DNA of 64,000 bases from Paenibacillus sp. FSL R5-0490 (GCF_001956215.1 NZ_MRTQ01000012.1:1-64000), one strand, 5' to 3'; positions 17,402 to 26,286 are shown, counted from the stretch's first letter. Notes: generated by a model not told the origin, from the letters alone. Made by a program: numbers and translations.

Positions 17402-18459
17402 ATGTGAACGGCTCCCTTGATATGGTCCGCAACTGCTTTTTCATCATTAGGCAGCAAAACAGGCTTAACAGGGCTGCAATCAATGGCTGTATTAGGATCC
17501 TTCAGTCCGTTCCCAGTCAGGATGGCCACCACTTTCGTTTTATGAGGAATCTCCCCATTGCGCAGCTGTTTATATACCCCCGCAAGTGAAGCACATGAAG
17601 CTGGCTCAGCGAAAATCCCTTCAGATGAAGCAAGTTTACGGTACATGCATAGGATCTCTTCATCGCTGACTTCATCAATTTTCCCATTTGATTCTGACAA
17701 TGCTGCATTGGCTAATTGCCAGCTTGCAGGGTTTCCGATTCTGATGGCTGTTGCAATTGTTTCAGGACTTTCAAACACACGGTTATGGACAATGGCCGCT
17801 GCACCTTCGGCCTGTACTCCGTGCATTTTTGGAAGGCCAGTGCCGCGCACTTCATTGTATTCTTTAAACCCTTTCCAATAGGCAGAAATATTGCCGGCAT
17901 TGCCTACTGGCAAAGCAAGGATATCCGGAGCGCTTCCAAGCTGGTCGCAGATTTCAAAGGCCGCTGTCTTCTGTCCCTCAAGACGATATGGATTAACCGA
18001 GTTTACGAGAGTAAAAGGTTCTGTTTTGCTAATTTCCCGCACCATTGCAAGCGCCTGGTCAAAATTCCCTTCAATTGATACTACTTCCGCTCCATACATA
18101 ACAGCCTGCGCAAGCTTCCCCATGGCAATTTTCCCTTCAGGGATGACAACCACACATCTCATGCCAGCCCTTGCTGCATATGCCGCCGCAGCTGCAGAAG
18201 TATTGCCGGTGGAGGCACAGATGATGGCATCGCTTCCTTCTTCTTTTGCCTTTGCAACAGCCATAACCATTCCTCTATCTTTAAAAGACCCTGTAGGATT
18301 TGCTCCTTCCGTTTTTACATAAAGGTCAATGCCCCAGTCCCTTGAGAGCTTATCCAGCCTGATCAGAGGAGTATTGCCCTCGTTTAAAGTAAGCATTGGT
18401 GTATTTTCACTAACTGGCAAATAGTCTTTATATGTTTTTATGAGGCCTTCCCATCTCAT
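17398..18459 (-). CDS. thrC: Threonine synthase ThrC
   Basis: The 353-aa PLP enzyme converts O-phosphohomoserine to threonine. The PLP-binding lysine is in [10 protein letters not shown] near residue 59, and the [18 protein letters not shown] phosphate-contact helix and the glycine-rich [13 protein letters not shown] loop follow. Length fits the short bacterial class. It overlaps hom upstream and thrB downstream by four bases each (ATGA), making one translationally coupled operon for the threonine branch. Confidence 0.94.
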   Translation of the reverse strand: MRWEGLIKTYKDYLPVSENTPMLTLNEGNTPLIRLDKLSRDWGIDLYVKTEGANPTGSFKDRGMVMAVAKAKEEGSDAIICASTGNTSAAAAAYAARAGMRCVVVIPEGKIAMGKLAQAVMYGAEVVSIEGNFDQALAMVREISKTEPFTLVNSVNPYRLEGQKTAAFEICDQLGSAPDILALPVGNAGNISAYWKGFKEYNEVRGTGLPKMHGVQAEGAAAIVHNRVFESPETIATAIRIGNPASWQLANAALSESNGKIDEVSDEEILCMYRKLASSEGIFAEPASCASLAGVYKQLRNGEIPHKTKVVAILTGNGLKDPNTAIDCSPVKPVLLPNDEKAVADHIKGAVHI

Positions 18460-19754
18460 ACTCTGGCGCTCCCTTCTACACGATACGAACTTTTGATTGA
18501 TTGAACTGCCGGCAAATCTCTTAAATTTACTAAAATATCCTCATAATCCTGTAGGGATGCCTGGTGGGTAACCAGCACAATCTCAGCAAGCCCTTTTTCT
18601 TTTAATGGAAGCTGCAGGATCTTCTCGAAGCTGACATGATGCTCTGAAAAAATGGATGTGATGTTGGCAAATGTCCCTACTTCATCTTTTACATGCATTC
18701 TTAAGAAATACTTCGAATAAATTTCATCTGCATCTTTTAATTTCTTATCATATTGAGGAACTGCCGCGCTTTTTCCATTGACGCCAAGACGCATATTTTT
18801 CATGACCCCAACAAGATCCGATACCACAGCTGTAGCTGTAGGCAGACTGCCTGCCCCAGGTCCGTAGAACATCGTTTCCCCTACAGCTTCACCGTAAACA
18901 TATACTGCATTGTATTCATCCTGAACTGATGCAAGAGGATGAGACTCGGAAAGCAATGTCGGCTGGACACTTACTTCCACCTTCTCCCCCTCCCGATGGG
19001 CAATCCCGATCAGCTTCATGATGTACCCAAGCTGCTTGCCGTACTGCAGGTCTTCTTCCGTAATATCCGTAATGCCTTTAACCTTTACATCATCAAGGTC
19101 AATATTCATGGAAAAGCCCAGTGTAGACAGGATCGCCATTTTCCTTGCTGCATCAAGGCCCTCCACATCTGCAGTCGGGTCGCTTTCTGCATATCCCAGC
19201 TCCTGAGCTTCTTTCAGAACATCCTCATAAGTGCTCCCATTCTTGCTCATTTTTGTCAAAATAAAGTTCGTTGTCCCATTCACAATTCCCATCATTTTTG
19301 TAATTCTGTCAGAAGCCAAACCATCTACCAGCCCTCTTAAAATGGGAATGCCGCCGGCAACACTTGCCTCATAAAAGAGATCACACCCGTTTTGAGCAGA
19401 TGCAGCCAACAATTCAGGCCCGTATACCGCCATCAGGTCCTTATTTGCCGTCACTACATGCTTTCCATTATCCAACGCTTTCTTTAAATGGTTTTTAGTT
19501 TCCTCTATGCCGCCCATTACTTCAATTACTACATCTATATCTGCATCATTTAAAATGTCTTCAGGATTAAGTGTCAGCAAATTCCTGTCCACTTTAACGG
19601 CTCTGTCTTTATTTACATCTTTAACAAGAACTTTCTTTACAACAACCGGACAGCCGACCTGGTGCATAAGCTTATCCTGATGTTTCTCAATGATTTGCAC
19701 GACACCCGATCCAACTGTTCCTAACCCTAATAAACCGATTGAGATTGATTCCAC
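18456..19754 (-). CDS. hom: Homoserine dehydrogenase Hom
   Basis: The 432-aa enzyme reduces aspartate semialdehyde to homoserine, the branch point to threonine and methionine. It has the NAD(P)-binding [13 protein letters not shown] at residues 6-18, the catalytic-domain stretch [11 protein letters not shown] with [11 protein letters not shown], and a C-terminal ACT domain (about residues 350-432) for threonine feedback. The start is GTG, after GGGGGAG. No riboswitch or T-box is visible in the 205-base upstream region. Homoserine made here could also feed MetY, encoded 29 kb away. Confidence 0.94.
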   Translation of the reverse strand: MESISIGLLGLGTVGSGVVQIIEKHQDKLMHQVGCPVVVKKVLVKDVNKDRAVKVDRNLLTLNPEDILNDADIDVVIEVMGGIEETKNHLKKALDNGKHVVTANKDLMAVYGPELLAASAQNGCDLFYEASVAGGIPILRGLVDGLASDRITKMMGIVNGTTNFILTKMSKNGSTYEDVLKEAQELGYAESDPTADVEGLDAARKMAILSTLGFSMNIDLDDVKVKGITDITEEDLQYGKQLGYIMKLIGIAHREGEKVEVSVQPTLLSESHPLASVQDEYNAVYVYGEAVGETMFYGPGAGSLPTATAVVSDLVGVMKNMRLGVNGKSAAVPQYDKKLKDADEIYSKYFLRMHVKDEVGTFANITSIFSEHHVSFEKILQLPLKEKGLAEIVLVTHQASLQDYEDILVNLRDLPAVQSIKSSYRVEGSARV

Positions 19755-19869
19755 GCTAGCTCCCCCTTAAAGTGTTCACTATGTAAGTACATTTGTATTT
19801 GTATAGTAGACATTATAGAGGGCGAGAGGGATTTTTACAATAGGCAATTTTCCGAAAATAATAAGTGGA

Positions 19870-19884
19870 AGCGCTTAACATACT
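19870..19884. promoter_or_regulatory. Possible cre-like palindrome upstream of hom
   Basis: TGGAAGCGCTTAACA resembles a CcpA cre site but its right half is one base too long against the consensus. It lies about 120 bases upstream of hom. Confidence 0.25.
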
Positions 19885-19926
19885 GATTTATTACGCTTAA
19901 ATTTTTTTTAAAATTTTTTCTATCAA

Positions 19927-19955
19927 TAAAGGCACCCATTAAGGATGCCTTCATC
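19927..19955 (-). terminator. Terminator after the 2-hydroxyacid dehydrogenase gene
   Basis: AAGGCATCC, TTAAT and GGGTGCCTT form a stem with a T/A-rich tail on the minus strand. Confidence 0.75.
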
Positions 19956-19959
19956 ACTT

Positions 19960-20922
19960 CTATTTGACCGGTGTTTTCGGTTTCTTTTCTGAAAGAACAA
20001 GATCAATGTTTTCCACACACAGCTGCATCATCCTATAGCGTGTTTCGATGCTTGCACTTCCGATATGAGGCATGGCCACCACATTATTCAGCTCTAACAG
20101 CGGATGTCCTGCGCCGATTGGCTCTTCCGCAAAAACATCCAATCCTGCAGCCGCAATTTCTCCTGCCTTCAGGGCTTCATATAAATCATGTTCATTTACT
20201 ACCGGCCCTCTGGAGGCATTCACGAAAACAGCGTTGTCTCTCATCTTCCGAAAGGCATTTCGATTAAATAGATTTCTTGTTTCTTCTGTCAATGGCGTCA
20301 GACAGACAACAAAATCTGACCGTTCGAGCAGCTCATCAAAGCTGACATATCGAGCTCCCAGTTCCTGTTCTGCATCTGTCTTCCTCGAGCGATTGTGATA
20401 CAGGATTTCCATATCAAATCCTGCGGCGCGCTTTGCCACAGTTTTTCCGATATTCCCCATCCCTACAATCCCGATTGTTTTATGATGCACATCCTGGCCT
20501 GCCAATAGCAGCGGGCTCCAGCTCTTCCAATCGCCTTTCTTCACAAACTCCGCAGCCTCCACCATTCTGCGGGCAGCAGCAAGCACAAGTGCAAATGTCA
20601 GGTCGGCGGTTGAATCATTTAATACCTCAGGTGTATTGGTAACAGTAATTCCGAGCCTCTTTGCTGTCTCAACGTCCACATTATCATAGCCGACAGCCAT
20701 ATTGGCAACGATCTTCAGCTTCTCCCCCGCTTTCAGAACCTCCTCATTTACCGGCTCTGACAGCATGGTTAGAAGGGCATCAGCCTTTCCGGCTTCTTGC
20801 AGAAATACATCGTAAGGAACCGGCACATCTTCCCGGTCCCACATTTCAACAATGTATTTTTCTTTTAATATGGCGATAACATCTTCAGGAAGCTTCCTGC
20901 TGATAAATATATATGGTTTCAT
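19960..20922 (-). CDS. D-2-hydroxyacid dehydrogenase (glyoxylate/hydroxypyruvate reductase type)
   Basis: The 320-aa NAD(P)-dependent enzyme belongs to the D-isomer 2-hydroxyacid dehydrogenase family. The cofactor motif GIVGMGNIGKTVAKRA is near residue 150, the catalytic arginine is in NASRGPVVNE, the glutamate in LDVFAEEP, and the histidine in MPHIGSAS. Similarity in character is to glycerate dehydrogenase / glyoxylate reductase (GyaR, YvcT group); the exact substrate is not certain. The ATG follows AAAGGGG. It is probably a single-gene unit, lying between hom and yutH. Confidence 0.85.
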   Translation of the reverse strand: MKPYIFISRKLPEDVIAILKEKYIVEMWDREDVPVPYDVFLQEAGKADALLTMLSEPVNEEVLKAGEKLKIVANMAVGYDNVDVETAKRLGITVTNTPEVLNDSTADLTFALVLAAARRMVEAAEFVKKGDWKSWSPLLLAGQDVHHKTIGIVGMGNIGKTVAKRAAGFDMEILYHNRSRKTDAEQELGARYVSFDELLERSDFVVCLTPLTEETRNLFNRNAFRKMRDNAVFVNASRGPVVNEHDLYEALKAGEIAAAGLDVFAEEPIGAGHPLLELNNVVAMPHIGSASIETRYRMMQLCVENIDLVLSEKKPKTPVK

Positions 20923-20995
20923 TGGAATTTCCCCTTTTCACATTCTCAGGTTACTGTTCCTTTCGCCAAGAAAGAGGGAATTCCCTGCCTTTTTT

Positions 20996-22003
20996 TCAGT
21001 TCTTAATCCAATTCACCAGTGGAATCCTTAGTTTTTTGATCGGAACTTCCGCAAATTCGAAAAACCCTCCCAGAAAACGCTCATGGTCGTCAGACTGCCA
21101 GAGATACTTCTGCAGGCGCTCCTGAAGCACCAGCTTCTGCTGCTCAGAATCAGCGCCATAATAATTTTCTACTGTTTCAAAATAATGGAGGGGAAACAAA
21201 AGACGGGCATAGTATAACCGCCATGAAAAAGAGGATAATCCTCCTACACTTTGATATTCCGATAGAAATTGGCGGAGTTCCGGCTGATACGTCTTGATAT
21301 TTCGGAAGTATTTTTCCCTTGTCCACTCAGCTAAATCTCTGGATGAGTGATCAAATACCCAGTCAAATGGATTTTTCATATAATAACTGTCACCCCAAGT
21401 GGCAGATGTCAGTCTAACATGACATACGGTTCCGCTGTCTGCCATTCCGGGTTCATCGTCGAGCTCTGTATCCACAAGATACTGTATTGAGTTTTCAGCC
21501 AGCCCCATATAGTATGGAAAGGACTCTAAAAACATTCTTTCAAAATCATTTTCGGGTTTTTGGAAAAGCATCTCATTCCATACCTTTTCCATTTGGTCAA
21601 GCCGCTGTTCCCAAAGCTGTTTCCATTGCCCGATTCTGCTCGTTTTTTTCACAGGAAAAGAAATGCTCCTGCCTCTGTAGTGAAACTTTGCCAGCTTTCG
21701 TCCAAACTGATTCTGCTTCCTGCTCATGGTATGCCGATTAACTAAAATGCAAAAACGGCTATCATTCCAGTCAATGGACTGCTTGCCTTCCTTCGTTTTC
21801 AAAAAAGTGCTTATATTTCTATCTCCGTTATTGGACAGGTGTTCTGCCATTCGGTCCAGTTCATCAAGCTCTTCTTCATCTGTATGCCCCGCAGGCACAA
21901 GCAAATAAAGTTGCCCCTGCTTCCGGCATGCGTCATATTTTCCGATTCTGATTGTATCTTCTGCTTCTATGCCAAATTGTTCTTTCAAAAGCTTTCTAAA
22001 CAT
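20996..22003 (-). CDS. yutH: Spore coat-associated protein YutH (CotS-like kinase fold)
   Basis: The 335-aa protein matches YutH, a spore coat-associated protein related to CotS and the aminoglycoside phosphotransferase-like kinase fold. The usual kinase catalytic HxD and DxD signatures are not apparent, so it is probably a non-catalytic relative. Recognisable segments are LLVPAGHTDEEELDELDRMAEHL near residue 40, FCILVNRH and HVRLTSATWGDSYYMKNPFDWVFDHSSRDLAEW. The ATG lies after GAGGTGG. Expected expression is in the mother cell during sporulation (inference from the family). Confidence 0.85.
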   Translation of the reverse strand: MFRKLLKEQFGIEAEDTIRIGKYDACRKQGQLYLLVPAGHTDEEELDELDRMAEHLSNNGDRNISTFLKTKEGKQSIDWNDSRFCILVNRHTMSRKQNQFGRKLAKFHYRGRSISFPVKKTSRIGQWKQLWEQRLDQMEKVWNEMLFQKPENDFERMFLESFPYYMGLAENSIQYLVDTELDDEPGMADSGTVCHVRLTSATWGDSYYMKNPFDWVFDHSSRDLAEWTREKYFRNIKTYQPELRQFLSEYQSVGGLSSFSWRLYYARLLFPLHYFETVENYYGADSEQQKLVLQERLQKYLWQSDDHERFLGGFFEFAEVPIKKLRIPLVNWIKN

Positions 22004-22259
22004 TAAACCACCTCATTTTAAAAAGATCCTTAAGGGATATATATGATTGAAGACTTTAAAACTTGTTGTTTTCTTGGATAAGACTGTGTACCATGGAAAT
22101 GATATAGAAAATGAATTTTTTCCGTTTGAGCGGCAGTGGGCATATTTGATAAAAAAAGGGTATATACATAGTGAAAAGAATCTAAAAATGAACTGCACAG
22201 GCCCTTTAAAGGCCTGATGTACTTACCGCAATCATTTATTAACAGAAAAGGTGAAGCCA

Positions 22260-22763
22260 ATGAATGAAGAAAAAAAAGCAGTTAACCTTACAGAGCAGAC
22301 AGCACGTAAATGGCTACATGAAAGAGGGGTTGAAATACAGGATATAGCTGATTTGGTGTTCTTCCTCCAGGAGAAATATCACCCCGATTTGCAGATGAAG
22401 GATTGCATTCATAATGTTGAGCGTGTCTTATCAAAAAGAGAAGTGCAAAATGCCATTTTGACAGGAATTCAGCTTGATATGCTGGCCGAGGAAAAGAAAC
22501 TCCTGGAGCCGCTGCAATCGATTATCGCTACAGATGAAGGACTATACGGTGCGGATGAAGTATTGGCCTTATCCATTGTAAACGTATATGGTTCCATCGG
22601 ATTTACCAATTTCGGTTATATCGATAAATTGAAGCCGGGCATTCTAAAGGATCTGAACGATAAGAGTTCAGGCAGATGCCATACCTTCCTTGATGATATC
22701 GTAGGAGCTATTGCTGCAGCCGCTTCGAGCAGACTTGCACATAGTGCTGAAAATGTTGAATAG
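22260..22763 (+). CDS. yutG: Phosphatidylglycerophosphatase A-related protein YutG
   Basis: The 167-aa protein carries the PgpA domain. Motifs include LTGIQLDMLAEEKKLLEPL, DEGLYGADEVLALSIVNVYGSIGFTNFGYIDKLKPG and a C-terminal TFLDDIVGAIAAA. PgpA enzymes dephosphorylate phosphatidylglycerophosphate, but this soluble Firmicutes branch lacks clear membrane helices and its activity is unproven. The ATG at 22260 follows AAAGGTG; the upstream in-frame GTG lies in the ribosome site. It is convergent with yutF and shares a terminator with it. Confidence 0.86.
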   Translation: MNEEKKAVNLTEQTARKWLHERGVEIQDIADLVFFLQEKYHPDLQMKDCIHNVERVLSKREVQNAILTGIQLDMLAEEKKLLEPLQSIIATDEGLYGADEVLALSIVNVYGSIGFTNFGYIDKLKPGILKDLNDKSSGRCHTFLDDIVGAIAAAASSRLAHSAENVE

Positions 22764-22797
22764 AAAAAGGATGGAGACTTTCTCCATCCTTTTTCTA
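22763..22797. terminator. Bidirectional terminator between yutG and yutF
   Basis: AAAAAGGATGGAG, ACTTT loop and its complement form a perfect stem. Confidence 0.87.
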
Positions 22798-23562
22798 TTT
22801 GAAGTCCCAATCTGCTAATGATTCGAGTACAAAGTCCGGCTGTCTCTCATAGCCCTTCAATAATTCTTTCGTTGTTACCCCTGTATGGACAAGCAGGGTA
22901 TCCATACCGGCATTCATTCCTGCTAAGATATCCGTATCATAGTTATCTCCAACCATCAGCGTTTCTTCCTTGGCAGTTCCCAGCACCTTCAAAGCCTGCT
23001 CCATAATAATTGATTCCGGCTTGCCAATAAAAACAGGCTGTGTTTGTGTCGATACAGTGATGACAGAGGTTAGTGACCCATTGCCAGGCAGAAGGCCTCT
23101 TTCTGTCGGAATGGCAATGTCTCCGTTTGTGGAAATGAAGGTTGCCCCATTCCGGACAGCCAGACAGGCAATGGACAGCTTTTCATAGTTAATTGAGCGG
23201 TCAATCCCCACCACAACGAAGTCTGCATGCTCCTCTCCAAAGCTTAGCCCTTTTTCAGACAGCGCTTCCCGTATTCCTTCTTCTCCGATCACATATACAG
23301 AAGCATCTTTTTGCTGTTCATATATGTAGCTGGCAGTGGCCATGCTCGTTGTAAATACCTGTCTCTCTTCAGCCGGAATGCCAAACTTCACAAGCTTATC
23401 CGCCACCTGGCCTGGTGTTCTTGAAGAATTATTTGTCACAAACAAATAAGGCAGACCCAGTTCCTGAAGCCTTTTGACAAAGTCGGCAGCCTCATTAATC
23501 AACTCTGTCCCGCGATACATAGTGCCATCTAAATCGATTAAGTAACCTTTATATTTTTTCAA
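22795..23562 (-). CDS. yutF: HAD-family phosphatase YutF (NagD-like)
   Basis: The 255-aa protein belongs to the class IIA HAD phosphatases (NagD/AraL type, often called p-nitrophenyl phosphatase). Motif I is YLIDLDGTMYRG (nucleophile aspartate near residue 9), motif II includes FVTNNSSRTP, the lysine motif is IGKPES, and motif III is MVGDNYDTDILAGMNAGMDTLLV. Members act on sugar or other small phosphate esters; the natural substrate is unknown. The start is TTG after GGGGAGG. Confidence 0.9.
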   Translation of the reverse strand: MKKYKGYLIDLDGTMYRGTELINEAADFVKRLQELGLPYLFVTNNSSRTPGQVADKLVKFGIPAEERQVFTTSMATASYIYEQQKDASVYVIGEEGIREALSEKGLSFGEEHADFVVVGIDRSINYEKLSIACLAVRNGATFISTNGDIAIPTERGLLPGNGSLTSVITVSTQTQPVFIGKPESIIMEQALKVLGTAKEETLMVGDNYDTDILAGMNAGMDTLLVHTGVTTKELLKGYERQPDFVLESLADWDFK

Positions 23563-23710
23563 AGTTCTTCCTCCCCTTATGATCTGAGCTTTGATTAGTA
23601 TCCCTATATTTATTGCTTTTTAACTTGGCTTTCGCCCATAAAAGATATCATAAAGGAACAGGGTGAATTGTGCAATTTTTCACGATTGCAGATTACGCAG
23701 TATTTCCCGG

Positions 23711-24020
23711 AACAAAAGCGCAAGCGCCTTGCTCACGAATGAACGCAGACTAAGAACGCCACGTCCTGTGGCAACGTCGTCTGCATGACCCCCATCCTGG
23801 GGGACTCAAGCACAAGACGAGCTGCACGGAAAGGTGTCCTTTACCTTTCTGGGCAGATTGCCCGAAATGTGGAGGCGACTGCTCAGGGACGACAGGCATA
23901 AGACGGTTCCTGTAAGAAGGTGTATTCCCTTCTGGAAGGAAACGGCTTATGATCCCGAGTCCCTAGGAGCCGAAACAAGACAAGCTTGTGACCTCGAGGG
24001 GGTAGGCGCTGGAGCTAGAC
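23711..24020 (+). repeat. Family B modular repeat copy B3, large composite
   Basis: It runs from AAAAGCGCAAGCGCC to GGTAGGCGCTGGAGCTAGAC. It contains several nested hairpins: CGCCACGTCCTGTGGC, CCCCCATCCTGGGGG, GGAAAGGTGTCCTTTACC, and a module GGCGACTGCTCAGG ... CATAAGACGG ... CTTATGATCCCGAGTCC similar to the inserts in A1 and A3. It fills most of the gene-free interval 23563-24111. No open frame within it has coding character. Confidence 0.8.
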
Positions 24021-24080
24021 GTAGATAAACTTATGCACAAAGTTATAAACAAGCGGCGATTTTATAGTTTTCTAAAACAT

Positions 24081-24106
24081 CAAAAAAAAACTCCTTAAAC
24101 AGGAGC
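24081..24106 (-). terminator. Terminator after the SufR-like regulator
   Basis: On the minus strand CTCC, TGTTTAA, GGAG is followed by a run of nine T immediately after the gene. Confidence 0.72.
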
Positions 24107-24111
24107 CTCGC

Positions 24112-24738
24112 TTAATCTTGCTTTATTATATAATGACAGCACCCGTCACCCGCAGCCATACAGGATTTGACATCAACCTTATCAGCAGAAAGGAAATCCT
24201 TAATAAATTCCTTTTCAGATCTGCAGATTTGTATAAATTCTTCTGCTGTTTTGATATATGGGCAATTGAATTCTTTGAGATGGACCTGACCTTCCTCTAA
24301 ACGAACTTCTGGCATAAAGCCTTCAAGCAGAAGGAGTTCCTCCAAGATTTGAAGCTTTTCAGAGAATGACTTCCCCGCTGTCTGAAACTCATACTGCTGT
24401 ATGAGGCGGCTTTTTCTCCTGGAAAACAACTCAGTAATTAAATGGCCCTGCCCCATGCTTTTTAATTCTTTTAATAATTCAACACTTAGCTGCTTGTATT
24501 TTTTTGGAAACAAATCTTCTCCTTTTGCTGTTAGCTGATAAAGCTTTGAAGGGCGCCCTTTTGTCTGCCTCTGGATTGCAGATGTAATAAATCCGTCCTT
24601 TTCAAGGGACTGAACATGCTTTCTGACGGCCATTTCGGATATTTTCAGCTCCTGGGCCATTTCCAGTATGGATCGTTTTCCCGCTGTTTTGATTAACCTC
24701 AGAATCATATCTCTTGTGGAGTTTTCTCCAATATGCAT
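24112..24738 (-). CDS. Cys-rich winged-helix transcriptional regulator, SufR-like
   Basis: This 208-aa protein has an N-terminal winged helix (about residues 5-75) with RSILEMAQELKISEMAVRKHVQSLE as recognition region and GRPSKLYQLT as wing, a charged middle, and a C-terminal cysteine cluster: NCPYIKTAEEFIQIC (C-x12-C) followed by SCMAAGDGCC. This layout resembles SufR, an Fe-S-binding repressor of suf operons, whose first cysteine spacing is also x12; the later spacing differs. A metal- or Fe-S-sensing role is an inference. The ATG at 24738 is preferred, eight bases after GGTG. It lies next to yutE and a composite repeat, 14 kb from sufCDSUB. Confidence 0.72.
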   Translation of the reverse strand: MHIGENSTRDMILRLIKTAGKRSILEMAQELKISEMAVRKHVQSLEKDGFITSAIQRQTKGRPSKLYQLTAKGEDLFPKKYKQLSVELLKELKSMGQGHLITELFSRRKSRLIQQYEFQTAGKSFSEKLQILEELLLLEGFMPEVRLEEGQVHLKEFNCPYIKTAEEFIQICRSEKEFIKDFLSADKVDVKSCMAAGDGCCHYIIKQD

Positions 24739-24784
24739 GCTATTCACCGCCCTTCTCTTTATTCAAGACTAATCTGCCCTGGAG

Positions 24785-24808
24785 AAAAAGATCGGATTTC
24801 TCCGATCC
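24785..24808 (-). terminator. Terminator after yutE
   Basis: GGATCGGA, GAAA and TCCGATC followed by T5 on the minus strand; the stem begins directly after the yutE stop codon. Confidence 0.78.
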
Positions 24809-25249
24809 TTATTGAGGTTTAAATGCAGAAACCGGTCCGAGTTCATTGATCAGATACTCTCTGACCCGGCCTGGAAACTCTTTAATCATGGGGATATGGC
24901 TGCTAATCGCTGCTTTCAGACCCTCGTGATTGACATCTGTGTAGTTTTGGACGAGCATTTTACGATATGTAATGAATTGTTTAAAGCTCTCGCTCATTTC
25001 CTTGCTGATTACTTTTTCATCGTCAAGAATATCCACGATATCATCGTAGCTGCCTGGATCCCTCATGATAAAACCGTCAATCATCGTATTTCCGGTATCA
25101 AGGATTGCTTCGATCATAATTTGGGCAATCCGTTCCAATGCTGCCTTTTCTATAGGGGATGTCCACTCTTTCACTTCTTCAAAAAGGGAGATTTGCTGTT
25201 CCAGATAACTGAGTGTGTCTTCAATCTTTTCCCTGTCTACGAAATACAT
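24809..25249 (-). CDS. yutE: HepT-like DUF86 protein YutE
   Basis: The 146-aa all-helical protein matches YutE (UPF0331/DUF86). DUF86 proteins include HepT ribonuclease toxins carrying Rx4-6H. Here HEGLKAAISSHIPMIKEFPGR is near the C-terminus, but no clear RxxxxH pair with a following tyrosine is seen, and no MNT-type nucleotidyltransferase antitoxin gene lies next to it. It is therefore likely a housekeeping relative of unknown function, not an active toxin. The ATG lies after AGGAGG. Confidence 0.83.
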   Translation of the reverse strand: MYFVDREKIEDTLSYLEQQISLFEEVKEWTSPIEKAALERIAQIMIEAILDTGNTMIDGFIMRDPGSYDDIVDILDDEKVISKEMSESFKQFITYRKMLVQNYTDVNHEGLKAAISSHIPMIKEFPGRVREYLINELGPVSAFKPQ

Positions 25250-25453
25250 AACGCTTCGTTCCTCCTATGAAGATTTCAGGCTCCTGGTTTAAGCATTCGC
25301 CCTGCACCCGTTTCATCAACAGCCACCCGAAATCCTAAAGTTCTCTATACCTTTATATTGTATATAAAGTTTTCAATACCTTCAATGGGGATCACATTGA
25401 GTTATTTCAGCTCCGGGGGGATAAACCTTAAAAGGACATGCTATAATCGGTAT

Positions 25454-25610
25454 ATAAAGTGAAACTTCAATCAGTGGGGGTTTTCCTCATCCCCCACTGA
25501 TTGTTAGTTGAACCAATCGGGCCTTTACGGGCAGTTTGACCCCCACTTATCCTCCTTTGATTCCTCTGAGTCTTGAAGGGGGGCTTACTGCCCGTTAGAC
25601 TGCGATAAAA
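25454..25610 (+). repeat. Family A dispersed repeat copy A4, complete and uninterrupted
   Basis: This is the best reference copy. It begins ATAAAGTGAAACTTC. Hairpin 1 is CAATCAGTGGGGG with CCCCCACTGATTG. GTTAGTTGAACCAATCGGGC follows. Hairpin 2 pairs ACGGGCAGT with ACTGCCCGT, separated by a TT/TT internal loop from a GACCCC/GGGG stem, with an apical loop containing CCTCCTTTGATTCC. The end is TAGACTGCGATAAAA, seven bases before the AAGGAG ribosome site of the gene at 25630. It fills the larger part of the gene-free interval 25250-25629. Confidence 0.88.
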
Positions 25611-25629
25611 CAACTAAGGAGTGTTATAT

Positions 25630-25896
25630 TTGGCAGAACGCTTTTTCTTATATGATGATCTTGAAGATACAAAAACCAGATTTGTCAGCTTTATGGGGGA
25701 AAACCAGAGATTCGACTTAGCTATCGTTCGTTCTGATCGCTATTACGGCAAACAATTGGTCCTTGATATCCAGGGAAGCCGCTTTGCCATCATTGGAGAA
25801 GATGACTTAAAGGAAGAAGGCTATCTTGAGCATGTATTTCAGCTTTCCGAGGAAGATGCAGAGGACCTTAAATCATTTCTGATGGAAATCGTTTAA
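25630..25896 (+). CDS. DUF3055-like small acidic protein
   Basis: This 88-aa protein (AERFFLYDDLEDTKTRFVSF near the N-terminus, then KQLVLDIQGSRFAIIGEDDL) resembles the DUF3055 family of small Firmicutes proteins of unknown function; the family call is from memory of its pattern. The start is TTG at 25630, eight bases after AAGGAG. A complete family A repeat ends seven bases before that ribosome site, so the repeat must form part of the leader if transcription starts upstream. It ends at a rho-independent terminator. Confidence 0.72.
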   Translation: MAERFFLYDDLEDTKTRFVSFMGENQRFDLAIVRSDRYYGKQLVLDIQGSRFAIIGEDDLKEEGYLEHVFQLSEEDAEDLKSFLMEIV

Positions 25897-25917
25897 TATA
25901 CGATAATAAACAGATAC

Positions 25918-25953
25918 TAAAGGGGAACCTATTTTGTGGGTTCTTCTTTTTTC
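25918..25953 (+). terminator. Terminator after the DUF3055-like gene
   Basis: GGGGAACC, TATTTTGT and GGGTTCTTC followed by a T-rich tract. Confidence 0.65.
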
Positions 25954-25998
25954 TTCTTTAAAGACCCTGCTTCATATAACTTCCTAAGGAGTGATGGC

Positions 25999-26286
25999 AT
26001 GGACGATAAAGAAAGACGCACATACACCGATTTCTCAAATGTGGAAACCCAAAGGAATTTCCTGATTCCCGAGGACTTGCCTGAAGGGGCATATGGCGCT
26101 CCGAGAAATGCGGATGAACCGGTAGAGAATAAAAGCACCCCTTGGCAGGAGGGCCAGCGCTATTACAGTGCCTTTAACTATGAGTTCAAGTCCCTTCACC
26201 AAAACTTGCCGCGGCAAATGCCAGGTGCGCACCCTCCGCATGACGACCTTGATAAAAACGAAGAGCCGCCATACACAGAGACTTAA
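25999..26286 (+). CDS. Conserved small cytosolic protein, unknown function
   Basis: I recognise this 95-aa protein only as a conserved hypothetical found in Bacillaceae. It is polar, proline-rich and without membrane segments or cysteines: TYTDFSNVETQRNFLIPEDL, PEGAYGAPR, STPWQEGQRYYSAFNYEFKSLHQNLPRQMPG and a C-terminal HPPHDD. It looks partly disordered. The ATG at 25999 follows AAGGAGTG; the longer open frame upstream reads through a terminator. It converges with yutD at a shared hairpin. Confidence 0.75.
   Translation: MDDKERRTYTDFSNVETQRNFLIPEDLPEGAYGAPRNADEPVENKSTPWQEGQRYYSAFNYEFKSLHQNLPRQMPGAHPPHDDLDKNEEPPYTET

Noticed and set aside
19755-19959. T-box or riboswitch before hom
   Set aside because: No T-box sequence (TGGNACCGCG) or known aptamer core was found.
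24809-25249. yutE as a HepT-type toxin of a toxin-antitoxin pair
   Set aside because: No MNT nucleotidyltransferase partner is adjacent and the RxxxxH active-site pattern is not clear.
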